From Bacteroidota bacterium (GTDB lineage: Bacteria > Bacteroidota > Bacteroidia > Sphingobacteriales > Sphingobacteriaceae), in contig JABDBT010000073.1 in NCBI GenBank assembly GCA_013288465.1, forward strand, positions 1-12,605: 12,605 bases of DNA, given 5' to 3'. The notes below the pieces were generated by a model that made no database searches, was not told where the DNA came from, and saw only the letters and a program-made list of their open reading frames with translations. Position numbers and translations under genes: made by a program. This document shows positions 1-6,702 of the stretch, piece after piece (the stretch's first letter is position 1; the number at the start of each line of letters is the position of its first letter).

Positions 1-309
1 TGGGATATCGCCCATAAACGTAAAACTATTGTTATTTTCGGGTTCAATGGGTGTAAACAATGTTTTATCATTGTCAAAAGTGAGCGTGCTTTTTAAAACT
101 TTAAACTGGGGTTGTGTTTTTTGATATTGTTCATATAGCTGTTGGGTTAGGCCCTGTATATTATTACCCAACATTTTTTTAATTATCGCATACGTATTAA
201 CGGATTTTTCAAATTCAACGCTGCCGCTGGTAATAATATGGGCATGTTGCGCAAACAAAAAGTTACCGGTTAGTAATAGGATGCCGAGTGTGATGAGGAT
301 GTTTTTCAT
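1..309 (-). CDS. GLPGLI family protein, N-terminal part (cut by window edge)
   Basis: The first 103 codons of a gene that continues beyond base 1. It opens with a signal peptide (MKNILITLGILLLTGNFLFAQ, cleavage expected near residues 20-21). Next comes the segment GSVEFEKSVNTYAIIKK, which matches the N-terminal pattern of GLPGLI-family proteins: secreted Bacteroidota proteins of about 250-300 residues named for a conserved motif that would lie beyond this window. Their function is unknown. The start codon (307-309) is only 5 bp after the stop of the upstream outer-membrane barrel gene on the same strand, so the two are almost certainly co-transcribed. GLPGLI genes are commonly found next to barrels of this type, which suggests a joint envelope function. 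The family call rests on the N-terminus alone. Confidence 0.78.
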   Translation of the reverse strand, partial: MKNILITLGILLLTGNFLFAQHAHIITSGSVEFEKSVNTYAIIKKMLGNNIQGLTQQLYEQYQKTQPQFKVLKSTLTFDNDKTLFTPIEPENNNSFTFMGDIP

Positions 310-314
310 GATCA

Positions 315-3110
315 TTAATTTTTTGCAGGCGTTGTGCCGAATTGAGTAAAATCCCAGCTTACCGAAAACATAAAATATCTTTTTATACCATTGGTATTGG
401 TTTGGGTAATGGTACTGCCCGATACCCCCCGGCTAAAGTTCACGTTTTGGTCAAGCAGGTCATTTGCGGCCAGTGATAGTTTAAGCTTATCCTCTTTTAA
501 AAATGTTTTACTTAACGACGCGTTCCAGATGGTTTTGTACTGAGCGGTAAAAGTCCGCGTGGCAGCTGTATAAGTATAGTTTACATCTGAAGCGATGATA
601 AATTTAGCCGGAAGGTAATAACTGGCAAATCCGCCTGTTCTAAACCCGGCCGCATTATTATTGTTGGAAGTTTCTAACGAAAACTCGTTAATGGTATAGG
701 ATGGCCCGCCCCTAAAATTTAAATTATATTTTTTAGGCTCACCCTTGTTAAAATTAAGAGATGCAGAATAGGTATAGGTTTGCGACTCATTAATTTCATT
801 ATTAATATAACTGTAGGCTATATTACCATTTGTACTTAATGACAGCCCAACGTTCATGTCTAACGGCGCTATTTTGCGCGATGAATTAACCGACACGTTA
901 TAGTCATAAGGCATTTTATTGGTGAGGTTAACATATTGGGTGGTTGTTTTAGCGGTTAAAACATCCGTAAAGGTATTGTTCACAATTTGATCGGAAGTTG
1001 AAGAAAAACTGGCGAACATAAAAAAGTTTGACCCACTTACCGGTTTAAACGAGTTATAAGTTAAAAATATATTATTGGTGAATGAAGGCTTAAGGTTAGC
1101 GTTACCTACGGTAATATTTTGCGGATCGGTATTTACCAGTACCGGCTGTATCTGGCTGATAGTAGGTTGCGTGGTATTGCCGCTATAGTTCAATTGAAAG
1201 GCCGCCTGCTGTGATGCCCGGTATTGGAAACTTGCCTGCGGGCTCCAGTTTACAAAATCGCGACGGTAAATATTGCCGGTATATTCATCAACCTGTTTAA
1301 AGTTAACATCGGCTGCTTTAGTACCGAAATTTAAGGTAACCTTATTCTTTTTATAATTGATAATTGCCCCAACCTGGTTTGTTAGCTGGTTAAATTTATA
1401 ATCGTTACTATAGGTATTATCCAAAACATTATATACCCCCGGCGATGATTGGTCAAATGATTTTGTATCCTGTGTGGTATTGTTGATGCCCAAACCATAG
1501 CTAAATACCAATGATAAGGTTTTTGAAAGCGGCTCGGTATAGGTCATGTTACTGTTGAATACTGCGCTTAGCGTATTGCTGGTTTTATATTGATTGATGG
1601 TTTGTGTACTATCCTTAACTCCAGCTTTATAAAAATCAGTTTCGGAGTTTAGATAGCCCTTAGTTTCGCTGTTATTATAGCCTTCGCTAACTGTCCACGA
1701 GAAGGTGCGCCTTGGCTTTTTAAATTTTTTGGTATAAAAGGCGCTCGCATTAAATATTTGCTGATCGCCATTATTGGTGACTTTGCGGGCCTGGTTGTTT
1801 ATTAAATTACCATTGCCATCGCTGGTTGCAGTTTGATAATTGTTATCAACCGTAAAGTTTTTCTGCGTTCCGTCGGCCGTTACTTTAAGGTTTGCCGATG
1901 TATCCAGCTTAACGGTATAAGCGGCATCCAATTTTTGCCTGAAAGCATAATTGTCAAACGTTTGGGTGGCTTTGTTGTTTATAACCCCCGTTGATAAGTT
2001 TTGCTGCGTTATGGTTTCTGTATTGCCGTTAACTTCTATTGATCCAATTTTGTAGTTTGCATTAATGGTTTCTTTGTCGCCGTTCCATTTGCCATCATAA
2101 TGCACGCCTCCGTTCCTGGATACCGGCAGGCCCTGGCCATTGTAGGTGCCGTTAAACGAATCAAGTGCATCATTGCTACTGCCACCCATTATCATTATCC
2201 CGCCATCTACTAATTGTATGTTACCACCTGTAGCCCCTATATTATTGGCATCGCCAAAATTAAGGCCGGTTTTTCCGTCATCAGCAATGGTAAGGTAAGC
2301 CGAGTATTTTTCTCGGGCTTTAAAGCGGTTGTAGATACCTTGCCCGTCATAGTAATCGTCGGTACCAACCCCGCCGGTGACTTTGCCGAAGGTGCCGTTC
2401 TTTTTGTCTTCTTTTAATTTAATGTTTATGGTTTTAGTCTTTACGCCGTCGTCAATACCGGTAAAAGCAGCCTGATCGCTTTTTTTATCATAGAGCTGCA
2501 CCTTATCTACCATATCCGCCCGTATGTTTTTGGTAACCAGCGTGGGGTCGTCGCCAAAAAACTCTTCGCCATCAACCAGCACTTTATTTACTGCCTGCCC
2601 GTTGGCCGTTATTTTGCCGTCTTTATCAACCTCCATGCCGGGCAGTTGTTTTAGCAGGTCCTCCACCTTATCATTAGGCTGAATTACGTAAGCTTTGGCA
2701 TTAAATTCGGTCGTGTCGCCTTTGATTTTTATGGCCGTTACCTGGCCTTTTATCATTACTTCCTGTAAAATTCTTGATTTAAGCCGCATTATTACCGAAC
2801 CAAAATCAAGCGTTGTATGCGCGGCATCCAATGTAAAAGACTCTACATAATCTGCATAATCTTTGTACGACATTAATAGAATAAACTTCCCGGCGGGTAA
2901 ACCGGTAATAGCGAAAGTGCCATTGTCGCCGGCGTAAGTAAATTTGCGCAGGGTTGAATCTTTAGCGTTTAATACACAAATGGTAGTGTTTGCCAGTTTA
3001 ACTTTTGCAGAGGTATCAATAGCCGCGCCCTTTATAGTAAAGGCGTTTTGTGCAAAAAGTGATGTGGTGAACAAGCAAAAGGCCAGTACTGCCGGGATTT
3101 TGATCTTCAT
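315..3110 (-). CDS. TonB-dependent-type outer membrane beta-barrel protein with carboxypeptidase-regulatory-like N-terminal domain
   Basis: A 931-residue outer-membrane protein. A signal peptide (1-20, ending SLFA/Q) is followed by a carboxypeptidase-regulatory-like Ig-fold domain (about 25-112, with the typical GDNGTFAITGLPAGKFIL pattern). A TonB-receptor plug-like region follows (about 115-235), containing LLKQLPGMEVD (152-162) and VDGEEFFGDDP (179-189). The rest, to the end, is alternating aromatic/polar beta-strands rich in Asn, Thr and Tyr, typical of an outer-membrane barrel. This layout fits the outer-membrane beta-barrel family 3 (OMP_b-brl_3) group rather than SusC: there is no SusD-like partner nearby. 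The last strand (KRYFMFSVSWDF) is followed by a short TTPAKN tail instead of a terminal aromatic residue. The substrate cannot be read from sequence. It lies directly upstream of a GLPGLI gene in a two-gene (or longer) operon. Confidence 0.9.
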   Translation of the reverse strand: MKIKIPAVLAFCLFTTSLFAQNAFTIKGAAIDTSAKVKLANTTICVLNAKDSTLRKFTYAGDNGTFAITGLPAGKFILLMSYKDYADYVESFTLDAAHTTLDFGSVIMRLKSRILQEVMIKGQVTAIKIKGDTTEFNAKAYVIQPNDKVEDLLKQLPGMEVDKDGKITANGQAVNKVLVDGEEFFGDDPTLVTKNIRADMVDKVQLYDKKSDQAAFTGIDDGVKTKTINIKLKEDKKNGTFGKVTGGVGTDDYYDGQGIYNRFKAREKYSAYLTIADDGKTGLNFGDANNIGATGGNIQLVDGGIMIMGGSSNDALDSFNGTYNGQGLPVSRNGGVHYDGKWNGDKETINANYKIGSIEVNGNTETITQQNLSTGVINNKATQTFDNYAFRQKLDAAYTVKLDTSANLKVTADGTQKNFTVDNNYQTATSDGNGNLINNQARKVTNNGDQQIFNASAFYTKKFKKPRRTFSWTVSEGYNNSETKGYLNSETDFYKAGVKDSTQTINQYKTSNTLSAVFNSNMTYTEPLSKTLSLVFSYGLGINNTTQDTKSFDQSSPGVYNVLDNTYSNDYKFNQLTNQVGAIINYKKNKVTLNFGTKAADVNFKQVDEYTGNIYRRDFVNWSPQASFQYRASQQAAFQLNYSGNTTQPTISQIQPVLVNTDPQNITVGNANLKPSFTNNIFLTYNSFKPVSGSNFFMFASFSSTSDQIVNNTFTDVLTAKTTTQYVNLTNKMPYDYNVSVNSSRKIAPLDMNVGLSLSTNGNIAYSYINNEINESQTYTYSASLNFNKGEPKKYNLNFRGGPSYTINEFSLETSNNNNAAGFRTGGFASYYLPAKFIIASDVNYTYTAATRTFTAQYKTIWNASLSKTFLKEDKLKLSLAANDLLDQNVNFSRGVSGSTITQTNTNGIKRYFMFSVSWDFTQFGTTPAKN

Positions 3111-3140
3111 GGGTTTGGTTTAGATGAAACCAAGGTATAA

Positions 3141-3152
3141 CTAAAATTTTAG
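3141..3152. promoter_or_regulatory. 12-bp palindrome upstream of the outer-membrane barrel gene
   Basis: CTAAAATTTTAG is a perfect 12-bp palindrome lying 31-42 bp before the start codon of the barrel gene, in an AT-rich 173-bp gap. It could be an operator or an AT-rich promoter element. No clear TAnnTTTG box was found near it, so its role is open. Confidence 0.25.
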
Positions 3153-3210
3153 TGATTTATATTTTTAACGTTTTTTAACAAAGTTTTTACAAATTCGGTT
3201 TTTTGACCAT

Positions 3211-3242
3211 AAAAAAAGTATCCCCGGTTTGAGGATACTTTT
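3211..3242 (-). terminator. Rho-independent terminator of the blaI-M56 operon
   Basis: A perfect 10-bp inverted repeat (3214-3223 pairing with 3233-3242, core AGTATCC/GGATACT) encloses a 9-nt loop. On the minus strand the hairpin runs into a tract of seven U residues (the A-run at 3211-3217). It sits 42 bp after the stop of the M56 gene and before the barrel operon, so it separates the two minus-strand transcription units. Confidence 0.85.
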
Positions 3243-3283
3243 ATCAACTATTACATTAACTAAGGAAAAAATCTTGTTTAAGC

Positions 3284-5245
3284 TTAATTATTTGTTTCCG
3301 GCTTTTCGGGTTGTTCTGTTTTTTCCGCCTTCTCTTTAGCCTCGGCTTTTTTATCAGCGGCTTTCTTCGCTTTTGTAGTTGTGGTTTTTTTATGTACAGT
3401 AGTAGTTCGTGGCTTCATATCACCATCATCATGATTGTATTCGCCAAATTGTTTGGCCATTTCATCCGCATGTTTGGCTATTTCCATCGCGTTTCTTACC
3501 ATATCTTCCTGCATCTTTTTCCATTCGGGGCTGTTAGTGAATTTTTTACTAAATTCTTCGCCCTGTTTGCCCATTTCGTCAACCTGCTTTTTCCATTCGG
3601 GACTATTGTAATATTGCTCCATTTTTTCGCCCTGCATTTTCATTTCGTCCATCTGCTTCTTCCACTCGGGGCTATTGTAGTATTCTTTCATTTTTTCACC
3701 CTGCACTTTCATGCCTTCCATCTGCTTTTTCCACTCAGGACTGTTGTAATATTCTTTCATTTTTTCGGCCTGCTTTTTCATAAGCTCGGCCTGTTTCTTC
3801 CACTCGGGGCCTTCGTAATATTTTTTCATTTTCTCGCCCTGTAGTTTCATCGCTTCTACCTGGCCTTTCCATTTCGGACTGTTAAAATATTCTTTGATCC
3901 GGGCCGAATCAGCAAATTTGAAGTTCCCGTCCATATTGAACCTGAAATTGCCATCATGGTTATCCTTATAAAACTCATTTCGTACAGATTCGGGCATATC
4001 ATTTACTGAGTTATACTCTTTTTTAACACCGTTCTCATCCTCAACAACAATTTTAATTTTAGCTTTCCTGGTGGTATCGGCAGCTACTTGTTTGTCTTTT
4101 ATGGTGTCGACTGGTTTGATCATCAGAGGTTTTTTATGCTTAGCTATTATAGGCGCTTTAACAGCTGGCTCAACAGGTTTTGTATTGGTTACTGAGGCAA
4201 ATAAAGTATGCACGGTATTTTTGATAGCCGCTTTAGTGCTTTTAATTTCGGGGTTTAGCCAGGCAATACTGCTCAGGCTACCGGCAAATAATACTACGGC
4301 CAATAAAATATGGCGGATGTTGCCTATGGGTTGTTTTGTTTTCATGATACGTTCAATTCGGGTTAATAAATAATTTTTGTTTTGGGTGGCCGCCAGGGCC
4401 AGTTTAATATCTGTTTGCCGCGCTTCTTCCAGTTTAAGCAGGGCATAAGCATAAGTTAAGGGGTTGCCCGATGTTTCAACCACCACATCGTCACAGCGGT
4501 TTTCCCGCTCTTCGCTGATGATACGGTTGATGAGCTGTGCAAACGGGTTAAAAAACAGCACAACCGAAATAAGCTGCTGTACCAGGTTCACGAGGTAATC
4601 GTTACTCTTAATGTGCGATAACTCATGCAGTAATATGGTTTCGATCTCCTCGGCTGATAGTTGGAAAGTTAAAGTTATGGGCAATAGCAATATGGGTTTA
4701 AAATAACCGATAACACAGGGCACGTCAACCAGGCGGCTAAAGCTCACCTGTACCCGCTTGCGGATATTTAGTTGCTGCGAAAAAGTATTGATACGTTGTT
4801 GTAACGTATCGGCGGCTATCATTCCTTTTTTGATCAGCCTGATCTTGTTCCATGCCAAACCTAATTTACCCAGGTTGACCATCAACCCTACGGCGTACAA
4901 TACCGATATATAAGGCAAATAGCTTTTTATGGTTGCGTATAGCATTGTTTTTAAATCAACATTGCCTGCCGTGTGGAAGTGCAGACCCGCAATCAATGGC
5001 GATGCATAAGTTGCGGTTACCGGGCCCCAGTTGTAAGCCTGTGCCTCGGCATAAAAAGTATAGGCAAACCATGCCGCCATACTAACTAAGCCCAGCGATG
5101 ACAGGTTATATTTTTTTACCGACGATAACTTGGGCATGGCCGCAAACAGCAGTTTCAATACAAAATAGATCAACAGCCCCTGCCATAGCGAGTGGATAAT
5201 GGTGATGCCTAAAACCTGGCTCATGTTGTACAATATGGTTGCCAT
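3284..5245 (-). CDS. BlaR1-like M56 family membrane metallopeptidase with C-terminal repeat tail
   Basis: A 653-residue integral-membrane zinc peptidase, the likely anti-repressor partner of the BlaI-type regulator encoded just upstream. Hydrophobic segments are at about 9-37, 48-66, 105-125, 215-236 and 310-330. The zinc-binding HELSH is at 207-211, and the downstream acidic motif SEERENRCDD (244-253) supplies the expected third ligand. In known BlaR1/MecR1 systems such a peptidase answers an envelope signal and leads to loss of the repressor. Here no penicillin-binding sensor domain follows the last membrane helix. The 320-residue tail instead has a linker (about 332-450), six 23-24-residue repeats (453-592, consensus YYNSPEWKKQMExMKxQGEKMKE) and a Lys/Thr/Glu-rich end. 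The signal is unknown, and a beta-lactam link should not be assumed. The gene is 77 bp downstream of the repressor gene. Confidence 0.9.
   Translation of the reverse strand: MATILYNMSQVLGITIIHSLWQGLLIYFVLKLLFAAMPKLSSVKKYNLSSLGLVSMAAWFAYTFYAEAQAYNWGPVTATYASPLIAGLHFHTAGNVDLKTMLYATIKSYLPYISVLYAVGLMVNLGKLGLAWNKIRLIKKGMIAADTLQQRINTFSQQLNIRKRVQVSFSRLVDVPCVIGYFKPILLLPITLTFQLSAEEIETILLHELSHIKSNDYLVNLVQQLISVVLFFNPFAQLINRIISEERENRCDDVVVETSGNPLTYAYALLKLEEARQTDIKLALAATQNKNYLLTRIERIMKTKQPIGNIRHILLAVVLFAGSLSSIAWLNPEIKSTKAAIKNTVHTLFASVTNTKPVEPAVKAPIIAKHKKPLMIKPVDTIKDKQVAADTTRKAKIKIVVEDENGVKKEYNSVNDMPESVRNEFYKDNHDGNFRFNMDGNFKFADSARIKEYFNSPKWKGQVEAMKLQGEKMKKYYEGPEWKKQAELMKKQAEKMKEYYNSPEWKKQMEGMKVQGEKMKEYYNSPEWKKQMDEMKMQGEKMEQYYNSPEWKKQVDEMGKQGEEFSKKFTNSPEWKKMQEDMVRNAMEIAKHADEMAKQFGEYNHDDGDMKPRTTTVHKKTTTTKAKKAADKKAEAKEKAEKTEQPEKPETNN
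3470..3889 (-). repeat. In-frame tandem repeat, six units of about 69 bp, in the M56 protein tail
   Basis: Residues 453-592 hold six units starting at residues 453, 476, 499, 522, 545 and 569, so the period is 23, 23, 23, 23, then 24 residues. The SPxW (or GPEW) core recurs in each, followed by a charged amphipathic stretch with regular Met residues (KQMExMKxQGEKMKE). The outer units are the most diverged, and the third and fourth are nearly identical. The pattern predicts helical or coiled-coil hairpins outside the membrane. Confidence 0.9.
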
Positions 5246-5330
5246 AACTTTAAAACTTATATGTCGTTATTAATAACTATTAATTCCTAATCTCCAATTA
5301 ACTAATCTCTAATCACCAACCTTTAATCTC
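5246..5330. repeat. Degenerate TAATCTC repeats in the blaI-M56 spacer
   Basis: The 77-bp spacer between the two genes has TAATCTC at 5288-5294, 5303-5309 and 5324-5330, plus the variant TAATCAC at 5310-5316. The last copy runs into the 3' end of the repressor gene, including its stop codon. The rest of the spacer is AT-rich (for example ATTAATAACTATTAATT). No hairpin with a U-tract is seen, so read-through into the M56 gene is expected. Confidence 0.45.
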
Positions 5331-5706
5331 TCTCAGCAAATTGTTGCAAATAATTTTTTATCGCGTCTATTTCATCTTTCGATGCACGATGCTGACCCAG
5401 TGCCTGTATAACCAACTCGGCGGTTGAACCTTTAAAAACGGTATCAATTATTTTATCCAGGGCGGTATTTTGCGCCTGCTCGCGGGTAATGAGCGCTTTA
5501 TACAAATGCGTTTTGGCATTGGTATCGCGTTCAACCAGGCCTTTTTCGTGCATTATCTGCATTAGCTTTAAGGTAGTGGTATAACCGGCATCTTTGTTTT
5601 TTGCCAGTTCTTCGTGCACATCGCGCACGGTACACTGGCCGTTTTTCCAAATCACCTGCAATATTTCAAGTTCGCTTTCCGTCGGTTTCAGATCCATCAT
5701 TTTCAT
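5323..5706 (-). CDS. BlaI/MecI/CopY family transcriptional repressor
   Basis: A 127-residue winged-helix repressor of normal family length. Residues 4-75 form the DNA-binding domain: LKPTESELEILQVIWKNGQ opens helix 1, TVRDVHEEL is the second helix, and AGYTTTLKLMQIMHEKGLVERD is the recognition helix with the strongly conserved Y-T-T-x-x-x-L-M motif. The C-terminal half (about 80-127) is the dimerisation region where the partner peptidase pathway normally cleaves. Family members bind dyads as dimers and repress their own operon. Here a triple dyad lies directly upstream of the start codon. The first Met (5704-5706) was kept, but Met3 or Met4 are equally possible starts because MDLKPTE matches the usual family beginning. 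The target genes beyond its own operon are unknown. Confidence 0.93.
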   Translation of the reverse strand: MKMMDLKPTESELEILQVIWKNGQCTVRDVHEELAKNKDAGYTTTLKLMQIMHEKGLVERDTNAKTHLYKALITREQAQNTALDKIIDTVFKGSTAELVIQALGQHRASKDEIDAIKNYLQQFAERD

Positions 5707-5709
5707 ATA

Positions 5710-5749
5710 TACGAATATCTTCGTACAAAGATGTACGATAGTTTTCGTA
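5710..5749. promoter_or_regulatory. Putative BlaI-type operator: three phased dyads
   Basis: Three inverted repeats are interlocked here. The left one (5710-5725) is TACGAA-TATC-TTCGTA. The middle one (5721-5738) is TCGTACA-AAGA-TGTACGA. The right one (5734-5749) is TACGA-6 nt-TCGTA. Their centres are at 5717.5, 5729.5 and 5741.5, an exact 12-bp step. The middle dyad contains the TACA/TGTA halves known from staphylococcal BlaI/MecI operators. The array starts 4 bp before the repressor's first codon, where autoregulation is expected. Confidence 0.8.
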
Positions 5750-5756
5750 TATGCAA
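5726..5756 (-). promoter_or_regulatory. Candidate promoter of the blaI-M56 operon
   Basis: Reading the minus strand, CATCTTTG (5726-5733) differs from the Bacteroidota -7 box TAnnTTTG at its first base only. A TTG (5754-5756) lies 20 nt upstream as a possible -33 element. Both overlap the operator dyads, so a bound repressor would block them. The implied leader before the start codon would be very short (about 10-15 nt). Confidence 0.4.
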
Positions 5757-5852
5757 GGGATGGGGGAATTTATTTTGTTAAAATTTGTTAAATGCATTCT
5801 ATTAGGTGTAGTTTAGTAAGTTATCGACATAACCCTTTGAATCGCGCATCAA

Positions 5853-6197
5853 ATGAATTTAGATAAAGCAGATAAAATTTATCGTAAGGTGTTAATTAGC
5901 CTTTTTATTGTTGTTGCAATAACTGGCCTCGTAAAAGCTATTTACTATCAAAGAAAAGGCATAACTGAAGAGCTTGACAATCATTTTGAGGGTGTTGTTG
6001 ACAGCGTTTCTTATGATATAAAAGGCAAAGCTTCTGTTATTATTAAAGGGACACACTTTTATTTAGGTGATGGAAATTGGGATTTCGACCATAACCGAAT
6101 AGAAAAGGGAGACTCTTTGATAAAAAAGAGAAATTCGATGATTATCAAATTAAAAAGACCTAATGGGCAGGTTGTAATAGAAGGCGAGGAGTTGTGA
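5853..6197 (+). CDS. Membrane-anchored hypothetical protein
   Basis: A 114-residue protein that I cannot name. Residues 13-32 (VLISLFIVVAITGLVKAIYY) form one transmembrane segment or uncleaved signal anchor, preceded by a basic/acidic N-terminus. The remainder (about 45-114) is a small soluble domain of predicted beta-strands: FEGVVDSVSYDIKGKASVIIKGTHFYLG, then an acidic/aromatic turn GDGNWDFDHNRI, then EKGDSLIKKRNSMIIKLKRPNGQVVIEGEEL. The pattern 'GxV...kG...v.I.G..fyL...GDSliKk..s..I.l' recalls small lipid- or membrane-anchored Bacteroidota proteins of unknown function. It stands alone on the plus strand, divergent from the BlaI operon, with no clear promoter box. A 20-bp near-duplication covers its stop codon. 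Confidence 0.75.
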   Translation: MNLDKADKIYRKVLISLFIVVAITGLVKAIYYQRKGITEELDNHFEGVVDSVSYDIKGKASVIIKGTHFYLGDGNWDFDHNRIEKGDSLIKKRNSMIIKLKRPNGQVVIEGEEL

Positions 6198-6216
6198 TGG
6201 AAGGTGAGGAATATTA
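6177..6216 (+). repeat. 20-bp imperfect tandem duplication over a stop codon
   Basis: The segment 6177-6196 (ATAGAAGGCGAGGAGTTGTG) is followed immediately by a diverged copy, 6197-6216 (ATGGAAGGTGAGGAATATTA). They share 12 of the first 14 bases. The second copy begins at the last base of the stop codon TGA and could encode only a six-residue peptide, so it looks like a relic of the gene's 3' end. Confidence 0.5.
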
Positions 6217-6387
6217 AAAAATTTCAATGTTGCCATTAATTAGGGGAAATATATTTCGTGAAAAAAAGTGGCAGTCCCTAAAACCCATCGCTCTTGTATC
6301 TTGATTTTTTCAAATAAGCCAGTTTAGCTAAAGTTTTAATTGCAGCCAAACTAACAAATACCAGGTGTTTTTAATGCTGAATATTTG

Positions 6388-6395
6388 TAAATTTG
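6388..6395 (+). promoter_or_regulatory. -7 promoter element of the TA operon
   Basis: TAAATTTG followed by C is an exact match to the Bacteroidota -7 box TAnnTTTG. The region about 19 nt upstream (TGTTTTT at 6366-6372) is only a weak -33 element. Transcription would start near 6400, leaving a leader of about 70 nt before the antitoxin start. Confidence 0.6.
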
Positions 6396-6403
6396 CAAGT
6401 AAG

Positions 6404-6418
6404 CACTATTTGATAGTG
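6404..6418. promoter_or_regulatory. Putative autoregulatory operator of the TA operon
   Basis: CACTAT-TTG-ATAGTG is a perfect inverted repeat (6-bp arms, 3-nt centre) beginning 8 bp after the -7 box, at the predicted transcription start. This is a typical place for a dyad bound by a type II antitoxin or toxin-antitoxin complex. Confidence 0.55.
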
Positions 6419-6471
6419 GGCGAAGAACAAAAAAGAGATTTATTTTTTCCTGGCAATTTAAATTTAGGATT

Positions 6472-6702
6472 ATGTATTCAGAAGCAAGAAAACTACATAT
6501 TATAGAAGAAGTGCTTAAAATAAAAAGCGAAACTGCTTTGATGGAAATAGAGGCTATGGTTAGTAAAGCTATTGGATTTAAAAAAGCAAAAAAAGCAAGC
6601 GCTCATGATTTTTTAGGGTTACTTTCTGAAAAAGATGCATCATTAATGGATGCCGCTATAAAAGAAGGTTGTGAGCAAATCAATCCTGATGACTGGAAAT
6701 AG
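6472..6702 (+). CDS. Type II antitoxin (VapB-like), partner of the PIN toxin
   Basis: A 76-residue acidic/helical protein encoded immediately before a PIN-domain toxin and overlapping it by 14 bp, the classic antitoxin position. Residues 5-35 (ARKLHIIEEVLKIKSETALMEIEAMV) form a helical N-terminal segment of the kind seen in small Bacteroidota antitoxins ('K..lIe.ilki.....L..ie..v'). The middle is Lys-rich (FKKAKKA, 56% into the chain). The C-terminus (FLGLLSEKDASLMDAAIKEGCEQINPDDWK) is an acidic/aromatic tail like the toxin-binding ends of VapB-type antitoxins. No AbrB, ribbon-helix-helix or Phd signature is certain, so the DNA-binding fold is unassigned. It presumably neutralises the toxin by binding its active site and represses the operon through the upstream dyad. 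Confidence 0.75.
   Translation: MYSEARKLHIIEEVLKIKSETALMEIEAMVSKAIGFKKAKKASAHDFLGLLSEKDASLMDAAIKEGCEQINPDDWK

Noticed and set aside
3311..3844. A 177-codon plus-strand open frame opposite the M56 gene
   Set aside because: It is the mirror of the 69-bp repeats on the other strand; its Phe/His/Leu-rich wording is what antisense reading of KKQ/EKM/EYY codons gives, and it has no promoter or family match.
3284..5706. The BlaI/M56 pair as a beta-lactam resistance system
   Set aside because: There is no beta-lactamase gene in the window and no penicillin-binding sensor domain in the M56 protein, so resistance cannot be claimed.
5826..5840. TAACCCTTTG as a promoter of the orphan membrane protein
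   Set aside because: The gap between TA and TTTG is four bases rather than two and no -33 element is evident.
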